DNA of 64,000 nucleotides. Source: Pseudomonas sp. FEN. Lineage in GTDB: Bacteria > Pseudomonadota > Gammaproteobacteria > Pseudomonadales > Pseudomonadaceae. The position numbers were made by a program, and so were the translations under genes. Under the pieces are notes generated by a model. The model was not told where the DNA came from. It saw only the letters and a list, made by a program, of their open reading frames with translations, and searched no databases. The stretch covers positions 248,001-312,000 of the forward strand of contig NZ_CAJFDC010000016.1 in NCBI RefSeq assembly GCF_904067045.1. Direction: 5' to 3'. Below, in pieces: positions 36,001 to 40,296 of the stretch (position 1 is the first letter of the stretch; each line of letters starts with the position of its first letter).

Positions 36001-36972
36001 CTGGCTGCGGTAATCCTGCTTGACCGCCCGAGCGATGCCTTGCACCAACTCGGCGAACGGCAGATCGGCGCTGAACCGCAAGCGCAGCACACTGAGTTGG
36101 GCGAACAACCCCAGAGTCTTCTTGAAACTGGCATTGGAGCGGTTGAGGATCGGCAGGCCGATCACCAACTCATCGCGCTGATGGGTCCGGGTGAAATACA
36201 CATACAGCACGGCCAGCAGGACATGAAAGCGCGAGGCCTGCAGCCGCCCGGCCAGGTCGTCGATACGGTTCTCCAGGTCGCGGGCAAAACTGCAGGAGAA
36301 ATGGCCGCTGCGGCTCGGGCCCGCATCATGGGCCTGGCGATAGCGTGGGAGCAGCAACGGTTCGGGGATATCGCGGTACTTTTCCAACCAGTACGCCCGG
36401 TCCCGCCCAAAGCGCGGCGACTGACGATAGGCAAGATCATCCTGGATGAAATCGACATAGGAAGGTGCCGACAGATCAGGTGTGCGCTGATCGTACAGGG
36501 CGTTGTAAATCTGGCTGAGAGAGGCGCAGAGCCCGTCGATGCCCCAACCATCGAGCACGATATGGTGGGCGTGCACGGCAAAGTAGAAACGCTGCGGTTC
36601 GAGCTGGAGCAAATGGAAACGGAACAACGGACCACCATCGAACTTGAATACCCGTTCGAGCTGGCGCTGCATCCAGCTCGCGGCGGCCTCGCGCGGGTCC
36701 GCCCGGCCCTGCAAGTCCAGCGGTGCCACCCGCACCGGCAGTGTCGCGGCAAAGGCCTGTAGCGGTATGCCCTGCGCGTCACATTGGTCGAGCAAGACCA
36801 TGCGCAGGGCATCGTGCGTCTCGATCAACAGGTCCACGGCCTGCTGGAACACCTCGGGATCGAGGTGCCCTTCGATCTCCAGGTAGCCGCCGATGTTGTA
36901 TAACGGCGAATCGCCCTGGGTCATCTGGTCCAGCCAGATATTGCGTTGGGCGGCGGTCAGGGCAAGTGCCAT
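20707..36972 (-). CDS. sypA: SypA-like non-ribosomal peptide synthetase, five modules (Thr/Dhb-Pro-Leu-Ala-Ala) with starter C domain
   Basis: A 5421-aa synthetase that starts the peptin. I chose ATG 36972 (MALALTAAQRN), which places the C domain at the very N terminus as in SypA/SyrE; an in-frame ATG 78 nt upstream would add an unrelated tail. Residues 1-440 form a starter C domain (HHIVLDG at 136-142) expected to attach a 3-hydroxyacyl chain. The five T serines are near 1008, 2106, 3181, 4266 and 5379. Codes read Thr, Pro, Leu, Ala, Ala. C2, C3 and C5 have HHx5GD (dual C/E); C4 reads HHHLAVDHAD and has lost the Gly, so Leu3 may stay L. There is no thioesterase. The gene lies 139 nt downstream of the SyrD-like gene on the same strand and overlaps the SypB-like gene by 4 nt. 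Module 5 contains a translated REP pair. Confidence 0.93.
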   Translation of the reverse strand: MALALTAAQRNIWLDQMTQGDSPLYNIGGYLEIEGHLDPEVFQQAVDLLIETHDALRMVLLDQCDAQGIPLQAFAATLPVRVAPLDLQGRADPREAAASWMQRQLERVFKFDGGPLFRFHLLQLEPQRFYFAVHAHHIVLDGWGIDGLCASLSQIYNALYDQRTPDLSAPSYVDFIQDDLAYRQSPRFGRDRAYWLEKYRDIPEPLLLPRYRQAHDAGPSRSGHFSCSFARDLENRIDDLAGRLQASRFHVLLAVLYVYFTRTHQRDELVIGLPILNRSNASFKKTLGLFAQLSVLRLRFSADLPFAELVQGIARAVKQDYRSQRFPVSDLNRLLELRRTDRTQLCDLTFSYEQHHHLLRFGPATARSVKCSNNHEQMPLAIHLRTNAYDDEARLHYIYNEAYFQADEIEPMAERLQHVLDQGLANEQLSVRAFSLTTVAETRQLQAWNADQRSFAADRTIHRQFEARAAQRPQAVALVYQEQSLSYGELNARANQVAHRLLALGVRPDDRVAICVERGPAMIIGLLGILKSGAGYVPLDPAYPRERLAYTLGDSAPVALLSQRAVQQALPAVRVPVINLDDADLRDESVQNPQVPGLTASHLAYVIYTSGSTGLPKGVMVEHRNVARLFSATEDWFGFGEQDVWALFHSFAFDFSVWEIWGALLHGGRLLIVPQLVSRSPEECYALLCNAGVTVLNQTPSAFRQLIAAQGENGQPHALRQVIFGGEALETAMLKPWYARAVNAGTQLVNMYGITETTVHVTYYPLQAEDAQRVGASPIGKRIPDLRLYLLDGYGQPVAPGVVGELYVGGAGVARGYLNREELNAERFLDDPFAATPGARMYRTGDLGRWLADGSLEYLGRNDEQVKIRGFRIELGEIQAQLAACEGVRDALVLVREDEPGDKRLVAYVIGTAGVELDAVQLREQLRLSLAEYMLPSAFVSLEAFPLTANGKLDRKALPVPAIDAYARREYEAPEGPAETLLAGLWAELLGVGQIGRHDQFFELGGHSLLAVKLIERMRQVGLNADVRVLFGQPTLAALAAASGHADEVRVPANGIPAGCRHITPDMLPLVSLSQVEIDRVVAGVPGGVGNVQDIYALVPLQEGILYHHLSSDEGDPYLLQALLRVDSFEQLLGFAESLQAVIDRHDILRTAVAWEDLDEPLQVVWREARLRVEAYLPHPDQGDVAAQLQAHFDPRRMRLDLRQAPMMRLHYAEDAVEGGWVAVLLFHHLIDDATSLALLGKEIEAFSQGRGGELPASVPYRNHVAQTRLGVSREQHEAFFREMLADVDEPSLPFGLQDVQGDGSGVEEALLPVAPDLAQRLRAQARRLGVSNASLHHLAWGQVVARLSGRRDVVFGTVLMGRLHSGQGAERALGMFINTLPLRVDAGGQGVQAAVRMTHGRLAALLGHEHAPLSLAQECSGVAAPTPLFSALMNYRHVAVGAQEPKDVGQARTWAGVEVLGGEERTNYPLSLSVDDLGESFGLTVQAVAGVGAERIAGYMHTLLEQLTQALEQQPEAPLHSLDWLPASERRQLLEGFNAFDCAYPTDLLLHQLFEAHAAARPDAVAVTYDGQRLSYAELNQWANQIAHRLIAEGIGADDRVAICVERGLEMIAGLVGILKAGAGYVPLDPSYPAERLAYMLEDSAPKVLLTQRGLRERFPQAAMPVLLLEAEARGESGIDSAPRHNPQRAGLTRQHLAYLIYTSGSTGQPKGVAMPHGPLVNLMQWQIAQTVEHGRPGQRTLQFAALGFDVAFQEVFSTLCAGGELSLIHGDLRLDFRRLFQHIRQQRIERLYMPCIALQALAEAMAAEPEQAACALQDVITAGEQLRITEPMRRFFARLDDARLHNHYGPTESHVVTTLTLSGDPHAWPTLPSIGRPVANTRIYLLDEQCRPVPVGVAGEIHIGGACVARGYLNRAELTAERFIRDPFTASEGARLYKTGDLGCWQPDGQIEYLGRNDDQIKIRGFRIELGEVEARLGQYPGLRDTAVLAREDRPGEKRLVAYFSVQDGGTLPTADDLRLHLQALLPDYMIPVAYVHLDKLPVSPNGKLDRRALPEPSADAFVSREYQAPLGDSEITLAALWCDVLGVERVGRQDHFFELGGHSLLAVKLIERMRQVGLSADVRVLFGQPTLAALAAAVGGGIEIVVPANGIHAGCERITPEMLTLVSLDQDSIDRIVAGVPGGIANVQDIYPLAPLQEGILYHHIAAEQGDPYLLQATFALRDQEQLGGFAEALQAVIDRHDILRTALIWQDLEEPLQVVLRHAELPLEQVSLDPAEGDILGQLQQRFDPRECRLDLGQAPLMRLAFAQDPANQRWVAILLFHHIALDHTALDVMSEEMLAHLHGVAERLPAAMPYRNYVGQTRLGVSREQHEAFFREMLGDVDEPTLPFGLLQVQGDGQGLREVRRDLPADLCQRLRGQARQLGVSVASLHHLAWARVLGSVSGRDDVVFGTVLLGRMQSGLGADRALGMFINTLPLRVDVGAGAVRQAVRQTHARLTALLGHEHASLVLAQRCSAVAATSPLFSALLNYRHSPVREASGGDYWADTQVLGVRERTNYPCTLSVDDQGEGFLLSVQVAAGVDGQRVCGYMQTVLTHLVEALESAPDSAVRDLPVLPAAEREQLLEDFNRSVAPYPADLSIARQFEARVLSNPDALAVVQAGRSLTYAELNRQANQLAHRLLGLGVRPDDRIAICARRSLDMLVGLVAILKSGACYVPIDPSHPAERLAYLLRDSAPRVLLTQTELQARLPALALPVLLLDADARTGAGVDALPESNLDIAGLTPSSLAYVIYTSGSTGEPKGVMVEHRQLSNLVSWHCQEFALSVGSHTSSVAGVGFDAMAWEVWPALCAGATLHLPPAAAGGEDIDGLLNWWLAQPLDVSFLPTPIAEYAFSQSLQHPTLRTLLIGGDRLRQFPQGQRFALINNYGPTETTVVATSGLIDEHASTLHIGKPVANTRVYLLDEHLRPVPMGVAGELYVGGAGVARGYLNRAALTRERFLRDPFSGDPEARMYKTGDLARWLDDGHLDYLGRNDDQVKIRGLRIELGEIETRLASHPAIREAVVLAREDQPGEQRLVAYYSSADAGLEIATLRAYLQARLPDYMVPSAYVELDTFPLTANGKIDRRALPAPDLEALPSRGYEAPTGDLEITLARLWAEVLKVERIGRHDHFFELGGHSLLAVSLIERMRQAGLSTDVRVLFSQPTLAALAAAVGGGREVLVPPSAIPSGCEYITPDLLPLVNLDQTTIDRIVASVPGGAANVQDIYPLAPLQEGILYHHHLAVDHADPYLQQALFTFDSRARLDAFALALQGVIARHDILRTAMVWEGLDTPLQVVWRQAPPRLIEVALEPLVGDVAEHLRAHLDSAPVRLDIRRAPMLQLGYAQDVSDGRWLGVLQFHHLVNDATSLGALVAEIEAHMRGRQAQLPASVPYRNYVAQSRLGVSQAEHEQFFREMLGDIDEPTLPFGLQDVQGDGQDVEEAQCAVDAGLSHRLRVQARQLGVSAASFYHLAWARVLGCVSGKDEVVFGTVLLGRLQSGEGADRALGMFINTLPLRVTLGGLGARAGVKATHARLSALLGHEHAPLSLAQRCSGVAAPTPLFSALLNYRHLATAGADLPLWDGIEVQGGQERTNYPLALSVDDLGEDFALRVGTLAGIGAQRVCDYMLSALQSLVEALEQAPLTPLSALSVLPTAEREQLLVGFNATALEYPQEQTIHGLFEAQVERTPDALAVVHGGQRLSYCELNEQANRLAHALRKQGVQPDSRVGICVERGAEMVVGLLAILKAGGGYVPLDPAYPAERIAYMLQDSAPAAVLAQTATQDLLAGVSVPVINLDQGTWQDESVRNPEVPGLTSAHLAYLIYTSGSTGLPKGVMIEHRNTVNFLTWAHAAFNGLHTNAGLLDHRQSNSALSKTLFSTSLNFDLAVYECFAPLTSGGSIEVVKNVLELQHGEHDIGLINTVPSALKALLEVDGLPKSVHTVNVAGEALKRSLVESLFEKTAVQRLCNLYGPSETTTYSSWVAMDREAGFAPHIGKPVGNTQFYLLDEQQQPVPLGVPGEIYIGGAGVARGYLNRDDLTAERFLKDPFSPDSSARMYRTGDLGRYLADGNIEYLGRNDDQVKIRGFRIELGEIDARLAKHPAIHEAVVTAREDIPGDKRLVAYYTLAAEPTSVDIDSLRRHLQEQLPEYMVPAIYVQLDALPLTPNGKLDRKALPAPDLEAIISRGYEAPQGETETTLARIWADVLKIERVGRHDHFFELGGHSLLAVSLIERMRQAGLSADVRVLFSQPTLAALAAAVGGGNEVQVPANAIPSGCEYITPDMLPLVNLSQAAIEQIVANVPGGAANVQDIYPLAPLQEGILYHHLTAEQGDPYVLQTLFEMASRERLSAFIDALQSVIERHDILRSAVLWQGLETPMQVVWRRARLYLEQVEPDPAGGEIAEQLHRCFDAQRSRLDLTQAPLMRLVFAEDLANQRWVAMLLFHHMVLDHTAMEVVREDMQAHLLGRAGQLDAAVPYRNYVAQALLGVSREAHEGFFREMLGDIDEPTLPFGLLDVQGDGRDMEEGVRALDRQLDLRLRAQARQLGVSVASLVHLAWAQVLGKVSGKQEVVFGTVLMGRMQGGEGADRALGMFINTLPLRVDLGVGVRDGVRATHARLTALLGHEHASLALAQRCSGVAAPLPLFSALLNYRHSASLESSSEALEAWRGIEVLGGDERTNYPLTLNVDDLGDGFKLTVLVTGTVGAGRVCGYMQTALEQLVEALESVPISTLDSLSILPADEREQLLVGFNDTALEYPRAQTIHGLFEAQVERSPDALAVVHGSQRLSYRELNEQANRLAHALRKQGVQPDSRVGICVERGAEMVVGLLAILKAGGGYVPLDPAYPVERIAYMLQDSAPAAVLAQTATQDLLAGVSVPVINLDQGTWQDESVQNPEVPGLTSAHLAYLIYTSGSTGLPKGVMIEHRNTVNFLTWAHAAFNGLNANADHTNPLGSGLPAMTADQAMQNSRASSPASWLLQGSGSALSKTLFSTSLNFDLAVYECFAPLTSGGSIEVVKNVLELQHGEHDIGLINTVPSALKALLEVDGLPKSVHTVNVAGEALKRSLVESLFEQTSVQRLCNLYGPSETTTYSSWVAMDREAGFAPHIGKPVGNTQFYLLDEQQQPVPLGVPGEIYIGGAGVARGYLNRDDLTAERFLKDPFSPDTSARMYRTGDLGRYLEDGNIEYLGRNDDQVKIRGFRIELGEIDARLAKHPAIHEAVVTAREDIPGDKRLVAYYTVQSTEAAPAIDSLRGWLLGQLPAYMVPVAYMRLDALPLTPNGKLDRKALPAPDLEAVISRGYETPQGETETLLATIWQELLGVAQVGRHDHFFELGGHSLLAVSLMERMRQEGLEADVRTLFEHPTLSEYAATTERMEIVL
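21909..21992. repeat. REP/BIME-like inverted repeat pair inside the SypA-like coding region
   Basis: The + strand reads TGTAGGAGCCAGCTTGCTGG from 21911 (hairpin GCCAGC-TT-GCTGGC at 21918-21931). An oppositely oriented partner follows, with hairpin CCGGC-AA-GCCGG at 21975-21986. This is the form of intergenic Pseudomonas REP elements, but it is translated here without a frameshift. Confidence 0.8.
24055..27309 (-). other. Peptin module 4: C-A(Ala)-T, C domain lacking the GD signature
   Basis: Code DLYNNALTYK (Ala). The C domain reads HHHLAVDHAD: one extra His, and Ala where dual C/E domains have Gly. This suggests loss of epimerisation of Leu3. Confidence 0.85.
27310..30539 (-). other. Peptin module 3: C/E-A(Leu)-T
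   Basis: Code DAWFLGNVVK is the usual Leu code in Pseudomonas lipopeptides. The C domain has HHIAAEQGD, so it should epimerise Pro2. Confidence 0.87.
30540..33839 (-). other. Peptin module 2: C/E-A(Pro)-T
   Basis: Code DVQYIAHVVK is the standard Pro code (FDVAFQE, HYGPTE). The C domain has HHLSSDEGD and an active site HHLIDDA that differs from the HHxxLDH form in most other modules here. Confidence 0.88.
33840..36972 (-). other. Peptin module 1: Cstart-A(Thr)-T
   Basis: The A domain has FDFSVWE and MYGITE; the code DFWNIGMVHK is the standard Thr code. In peptins this residue is normally dehydrated to dehydrobutyrine (Dhb), but no dedicated dehydratase is visible nearby. Confidence 0.88.
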
Positions 36973-37041
36973 ACATTTCTTCTCGCAAAGGGTCAGCCTC
37001 ACCACGCGAAAAGGCGGCGACAGCTGGAAATTGAGTCCGGT

Positions 37042-37089
37042 CCAGGGCACCGGCCGACCTCGCTCAACCTCGCGAAGAGCCGGCCCTGG
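37042..37089. other. Imperfect hairpin between the SyrD-like and SypA-like genes
   Basis: CCAGGGC (37042-37048) pairs with GCCCTGG (37083-37089), then a bulge and a CGGC/GCCG extension. No U-run follows, so it could be a processing or attenuation structure and not a true terminator. Confidence 0.4.
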
Positions 37090-37111
37090 AAAAGTTAAAC
37101 AGCGCTGGAAA

Positions 37112-38815
37112 TCAGGCGCGCTTGCCCTGCACCGCGCAATTCACGTCGGAGACGATGCGCCCGTCGACCAACTTGATGATGCGGTCGGCCAGCTGGAAGT
37201 ACTGGTCATCGTGGGTGATGATCAGCACGGTCTTGCCGCGACGCTTGAGGTCCGGCAACAGTTCCTCGTAGAAGAAGCGCTTGAACGGCGGATCCTGGTC
37301 GGCCGCCCACTCGTCCAGCAGGTAGATCGGCCGGTCTTCCATGTAGGCACAGACCAGGGCCAGACGTTTCTGCTGGCCGTAGGACAGGGCCTTGGTGGTG
37401 GAGTAACCGAGTCCCTCGATCTTGATCTTGTCTTCCAGGCCCAGGGTCGCCAGGTATTTTTGCGCCAGATCGGTGCTGGCCCCCTCCTCGTCGGGACCGA
37501 TCAGCCGGTTGAACAGATGGAAGTCGGAGAACACCGCGGAGAACAGGTCGCGGTAGTCACTGCGCAGCTCTTCGGTGATCGCCGTGCCATCGAGCAGCAC
37601 CTGCCCTTGTTGCGGGATATACAGGCCACAAATGACCTTGGCCAGGGTGCTCTTGCCGCAGCCGTTGCCACCGACGATGTAGATCAGTTCACCGGCACGC
37701 ACGGTCAGGTCGATGGGCCCCAGGGCAAAACCCGCAACCGCCAGCGGATCCAGGTAGTTCATCCGCACGTCCCGCAACTGGATACTGTCCCAGGACTGCT
37801 TGTGATCCAGCAGCAGCACATTGGCGCTTTCGCCGACGAGCGCTTCCGGTTCCGGGTGCGGGTCGTTGATGGCGAAGCCGAAGTCCGCCAGGCGACTGCC
37901 GGCGATACGCCCCTGGGCCAGCAGCGGCATGGCGCCGATCAACAACGACAACGGGCCCATGATGTACAACACCACCAGCACGCTGGCGGTCATGGTCTTG
38001 GCATCGATCGCCCCGAGCATCGGCGCGGCGAACAGCAGGCAACCGATCAGCAACGACAATGTAAGCTGGCCGACGTTGTCGGCGGCGGTGTACCAGAGCC
38101 GCTCGGTGAAGTTGTAGCGCGCCACCTTGGTCGAGGACTCCTGGATCGCCGAGCGGCTGAACCAGCGCCGTCGAATGCCGTTGAGCTTGAGTTCCTTGAG
38201 ACCGAAGACCAGGGCGTGGGTGTACTCGTTGAATGAGGTGAACTCATCGCGCACCTTGCGCGAGAAAGACACGCCACTGAGAAAAAAGAACAGGTACAGG
38301 GCAATCCCCAGCACCATCAGGGCCACGGTCACCGCGAACACCACCCAGGACAGGTAGGCCAGGTACGCGATACCGAACAGAAACACCGCCAGTTCCACCA
38401 GCACCGTCGGCATGATCACCAGGGTAGTGTTCAACTGCGGAATATCGCTGGTGAGCATGGTCAGGACATTCGGCGGGCCCCGACGGTCGACCTCTTCCAG
38501 TGGCGTGCCGAGAATCTTGCGGCACAAGGCAATGCGCAGGCGGGTCATGATGCGCATGCTGGCGTAGGCCGGAAACAGCGCGGCGCCATTACGGAACAAC
38601 AGCGCCACCACGCTCAGGCCGATGAACCAGTACAACGACTGTTTCTGGAAACCTTCCTCGTGAATCGCCTGGTTGATCACATTGATCACCGCGATGGACG
38701 CCACGCCGCTGATGATCCCGGTCACCAGGGTCAGGAACGTCAACCAGGGATGGTTGCTCCACAGCAGACGCATGACCGAGCCAGGTTTGGCCTTCTTCTC
38801 TTGCTCGTTTTTCAT
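37112..38815 (-). CDS. syrD: SyrD-like cyclic-lipopeptide ABC exporter (fused membrane and ATPase domains)
   Basis: A 567-aa half-size ABC transporter of the PvdE/SyrD family, close to the length known for SyrD. It should sit in the inner membrane and export the lipopeptides. The N-terminal ~310 residues hold about six hydrophobic segments (for example around 22-45, 62-82, 133-180 and 250-300). The ATPase half has Walker A GGNGCGKST at 382-390, the signature LSYGQQKR near 477-484, and Walker B IYLLDE near 497-502, followed by the H-loop ITHDD. The signature is LSYGQ where many ABC proteins have LSGGQ. The start at 38815 has AAGGA about 9 nt upstream. It lies 76 nt after the SyrP-like gene and 139 nt before the SypA-like gene on one strand, so it is probably part of the operon driven from the box at 40058. 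Confidence 0.93.
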   Translation of the reverse strand: MKNEQEKKAKPGSVMRLLWSNHPWLTFLTLVTGIISGVASIAVINVINQAIHEEGFQKQSLYWFIGLSVVALLFRNGAALFPAYASMRIMTRLRIALCRKILGTPLEEVDRRGPPNVLTMLTSDIPQLNTTLVIMPTVLVELAVFLFGIAYLAYLSWVVFAVTVALMVLGIALYLFFFLSGVSFSRKVRDEFTSFNEYTHALVFGLKELKLNGIRRRWFSRSAIQESSTKVARYNFTERLWYTAADNVGQLTLSLLIGCLLFAAPMLGAIDAKTMTASVLVVLYIMGPLSLLIGAMPLLAQGRIAGSRLADFGFAINDPHPEPEALVGESANVLLLDHKQSWDSIQLRDVRMNYLDPLAVAGFALGPIDLTVRAGELIYIVGGNGCGKSTLAKVICGLYIPQQGQVLLDGTAITEELRSDYRDLFSAVFSDFHLFNRLIGPDEEGASTDLAQKYLATLGLEDKIKIEGLGYSTTKALSYGQQKRLALVCAYMEDRPIYLLDEWAADQDPPFKRFFYEELLPDLKRRGKTVLIITHDDQYFQLADRIIKLVDGRIVSDVNCAVQGKRA

Positions 38816-38891
38816 TGGTTGCTGTCCTTGAATGCATTAGCCCGCGTAATGGCCGGGCGTTGAAAGTCCTGGGACACTTGACTTCGATCGC

Positions 38892-39953
38892 TCAGGTCGG
38901 CTGCCAGACAGCGTCCCGGGCGGTCATTTCACCCATGGCGACGACGATCAGGCGGGGCTCTTCATAAGGGTCCCGGGCATGGGCGGCGAGCATGTTGTCG
39001 AGCATCACCACATCGCCCCTGCGCCAGTCGAAACGCACCGCACAGGCCTCGTAGGCTTCGCCGATCAAGCTCATGACCGAGTCTTCGATCGGCGAGCCGT
39101 CGCCGTAGCTGACCAGCCGCGGCAAGCGATCGGCACCGAACATGTCGAGCAGGTCCTCGCGCATTTCCTCGCCCAGGCAGAACGGGTGGTGCAGTTGCAC
39201 CTGATTGAAGAAACAACGCTCGCCGGTGAACGGATGACTGATCACCGCCGGGCACTGGGTACGAATTTGCAGGGTCTCGCTGTCAAGCCACTCGAAGGCG
39301 GTGCCCTGTTCGCGGCAGCGCTGCTCGACGACGTCACGCGAGGAGGTACCGAAGAACGCTTCCCAGCTCGGTTCGACCCCGGCGGTAAAGGTGCGGCTGT
39401 ACATCAGGCCCTGGCTTTCGAAGCGCGCGACCACCTCGGCCGGTAACCGCGCGAGTACTTGGCGGATGTCCGCCAGCGGCGTCGCGCCACCGACCCGCGA
39501 TGGCCGTTCGCAGAAGAACCATTGCTTGCGCGGCCAGCTTTCCAGGTGCGAGCTCTCGTTGTGATAGAGGATCATCTCGCGCTCTGGATAAGGCGTGGAG
39601 CGATAGACATTGCGTCCGCCTTCCTTCTTTGGCAGGTCGCCATAACTACCGTGCAACCCGGGCGACAGCGCCTCGGCAAAAGCCTCGAAGGCCGCCACCG
39701 AACCCAGGTCGAAACCGCGGAACAACACCGCTCCGTGACGGCACAACAATGCCTCGATCGCCTCGCGTTGCGCGCCGGCCCAACGCACCGGATCCAGACC
39801 GGCCGCGGCCGGCTCGATCACCACGGGCAAGCTGATACCGGCTGCCAGCAAGGACAGACGCACCGCTGGATCGCCAGTCCGATCGGGCCAGGCCGGCGCA
39901 TCCGCCAGTGGGTCAGCGGTGAAAACCGGCGAAGCGTTAGCTTGAAGACTCAT
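38892..39953 (-). CDS. syrP: SyrP-like Fe(II)/2-oxoglutarate aspartyl beta-hydroxylase
   Basis: A 353-aa TauD/TfdA-family oxygenase matching SyrP, which hydroxylates carrier-bound Asp at C3 during syringomycin assembly. Visible iron ligands are H131 and E133 (YHNESSH) and H325 (LAAHARDP), with R334 as the likely 2-oxoglutarate-binding Arg. The HxE form in place of HxD is what I recall for SyrP. The ATG at 39953 has AGGAG about 8 nt upstream. It is the first gene of a leftward run (syrP-, syrD-, sypA- and sypB-like), with a syr-syp-type box 105 nt upstream. Its target would be the Asp-loading module of the SyrE-like synthetase, which lies beyond the right edge. Confidence 0.9.
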   Translation of the reverse strand: MSLQANASPVFTADPLADAPAWPDRTGDPAVRLSLLAAGISLPVVIEPAAAGLDPVRWAGAQREAIEALLCRHGAVLFRGFDLGSVAAFEAFAEALSPGLHGSYGDLPKKEGGRNVYRSTPYPEREMILYHNESSHLESWPRKQWFFCERPSRVGGATPLADIRQVLARLPAEVVARFESQGLMYSRTFTAGVEPSWEAFFGTSSRDVVEQRCREQGTAFEWLDSETLQIRTQCPAVISHPFTGERCFFNQVQLHHPFCLGEEMREDLLDMFGADRLPRLVSYGDGSPIEDSVMSLIGEAYEACAVRFDWRRGDVVMLDNMLAAHARDPYEEPRLIVVAMGEMTARDAVWQPT

Positions 39954-40057
39954 GAAAAAACTCCTGGACCACAGCCCCTTACATCCACGTTGTACGGGGC
40001 AAGATCACAGGCTTCGCCGCCGCGCAAGGATAAAAACACCGATGGCGGGGGGCTGTC

Positions 40058-40077
40058 TGTCACCGCAAACCGGGACA
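40058..40077 (-). promoter_or_regulatory. syr-syp-type box 2, upstream of the SyrP-like gene
   Basis: On the minus strand: TGTCCCGGTTTGCGGTGACA, followed by GAC. It lies 105 nt upstream of ATG 39953 and probably drives the syrP-, syrD-, sypA- and sypB-like run. Confidence 0.78.
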
Positions 40078-40124
40078 GCGACCACCCACGGCGCTGATCC
40101 ATGCCAATCGCCGCTGCCGTGGTT

Positions 40125-40144
40125 TGTCCCCATTTCCCGCGACA
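40125..40144 (+). promoter_or_regulatory. syr-syp-type box 3, upstream of the SyrB1-like operon
   Basis: On the plus strand: TGTCCCCATTTCCCGCGACA, followed by GAC. It lies 153 nt upstream of ATG 40297, back to back with box 2. Confidence 0.78.
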
Positions 40145-40296
40145 GACGCAGGCCTGCGGTCGGTGCTGAAATGCGGCAACTGCGGATCGTGCCGGCTCTT
40201 CGAATGGATCCTCCAGGCCGCAGGGATGCCTCGAGTGCAACGCATTTCGCCACGGCGAAAACAGGTCGCACCGGTTATTACACAGGAGCGTTAGTC

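Larger units (their letters stand above)
39954..40296. other. Divergent promoter region of the syrP-like and syrB1-like units
   Basis: This 343-nt region holds two back-to-back syr-syp-type boxes 47 nt apart and the ribosome-binding sites AGGAG (for 39953) and CAGGAG (for 40297). I see nothing else in it. Confidence 0.75.

Noticed and set aside
36973..37050. Upstream in-frame ATG for the SypA-like gene
   Set aside because: It would add 26 residues without a ribosome-binding site or homology; starter C domains begin at the chosen start.
39952..40296. Upstream extension of the SyrB1-like reading frame
   Set aside because: It crosses both regulatory boxes; the start at 40297 has a clear CAGGAG site.
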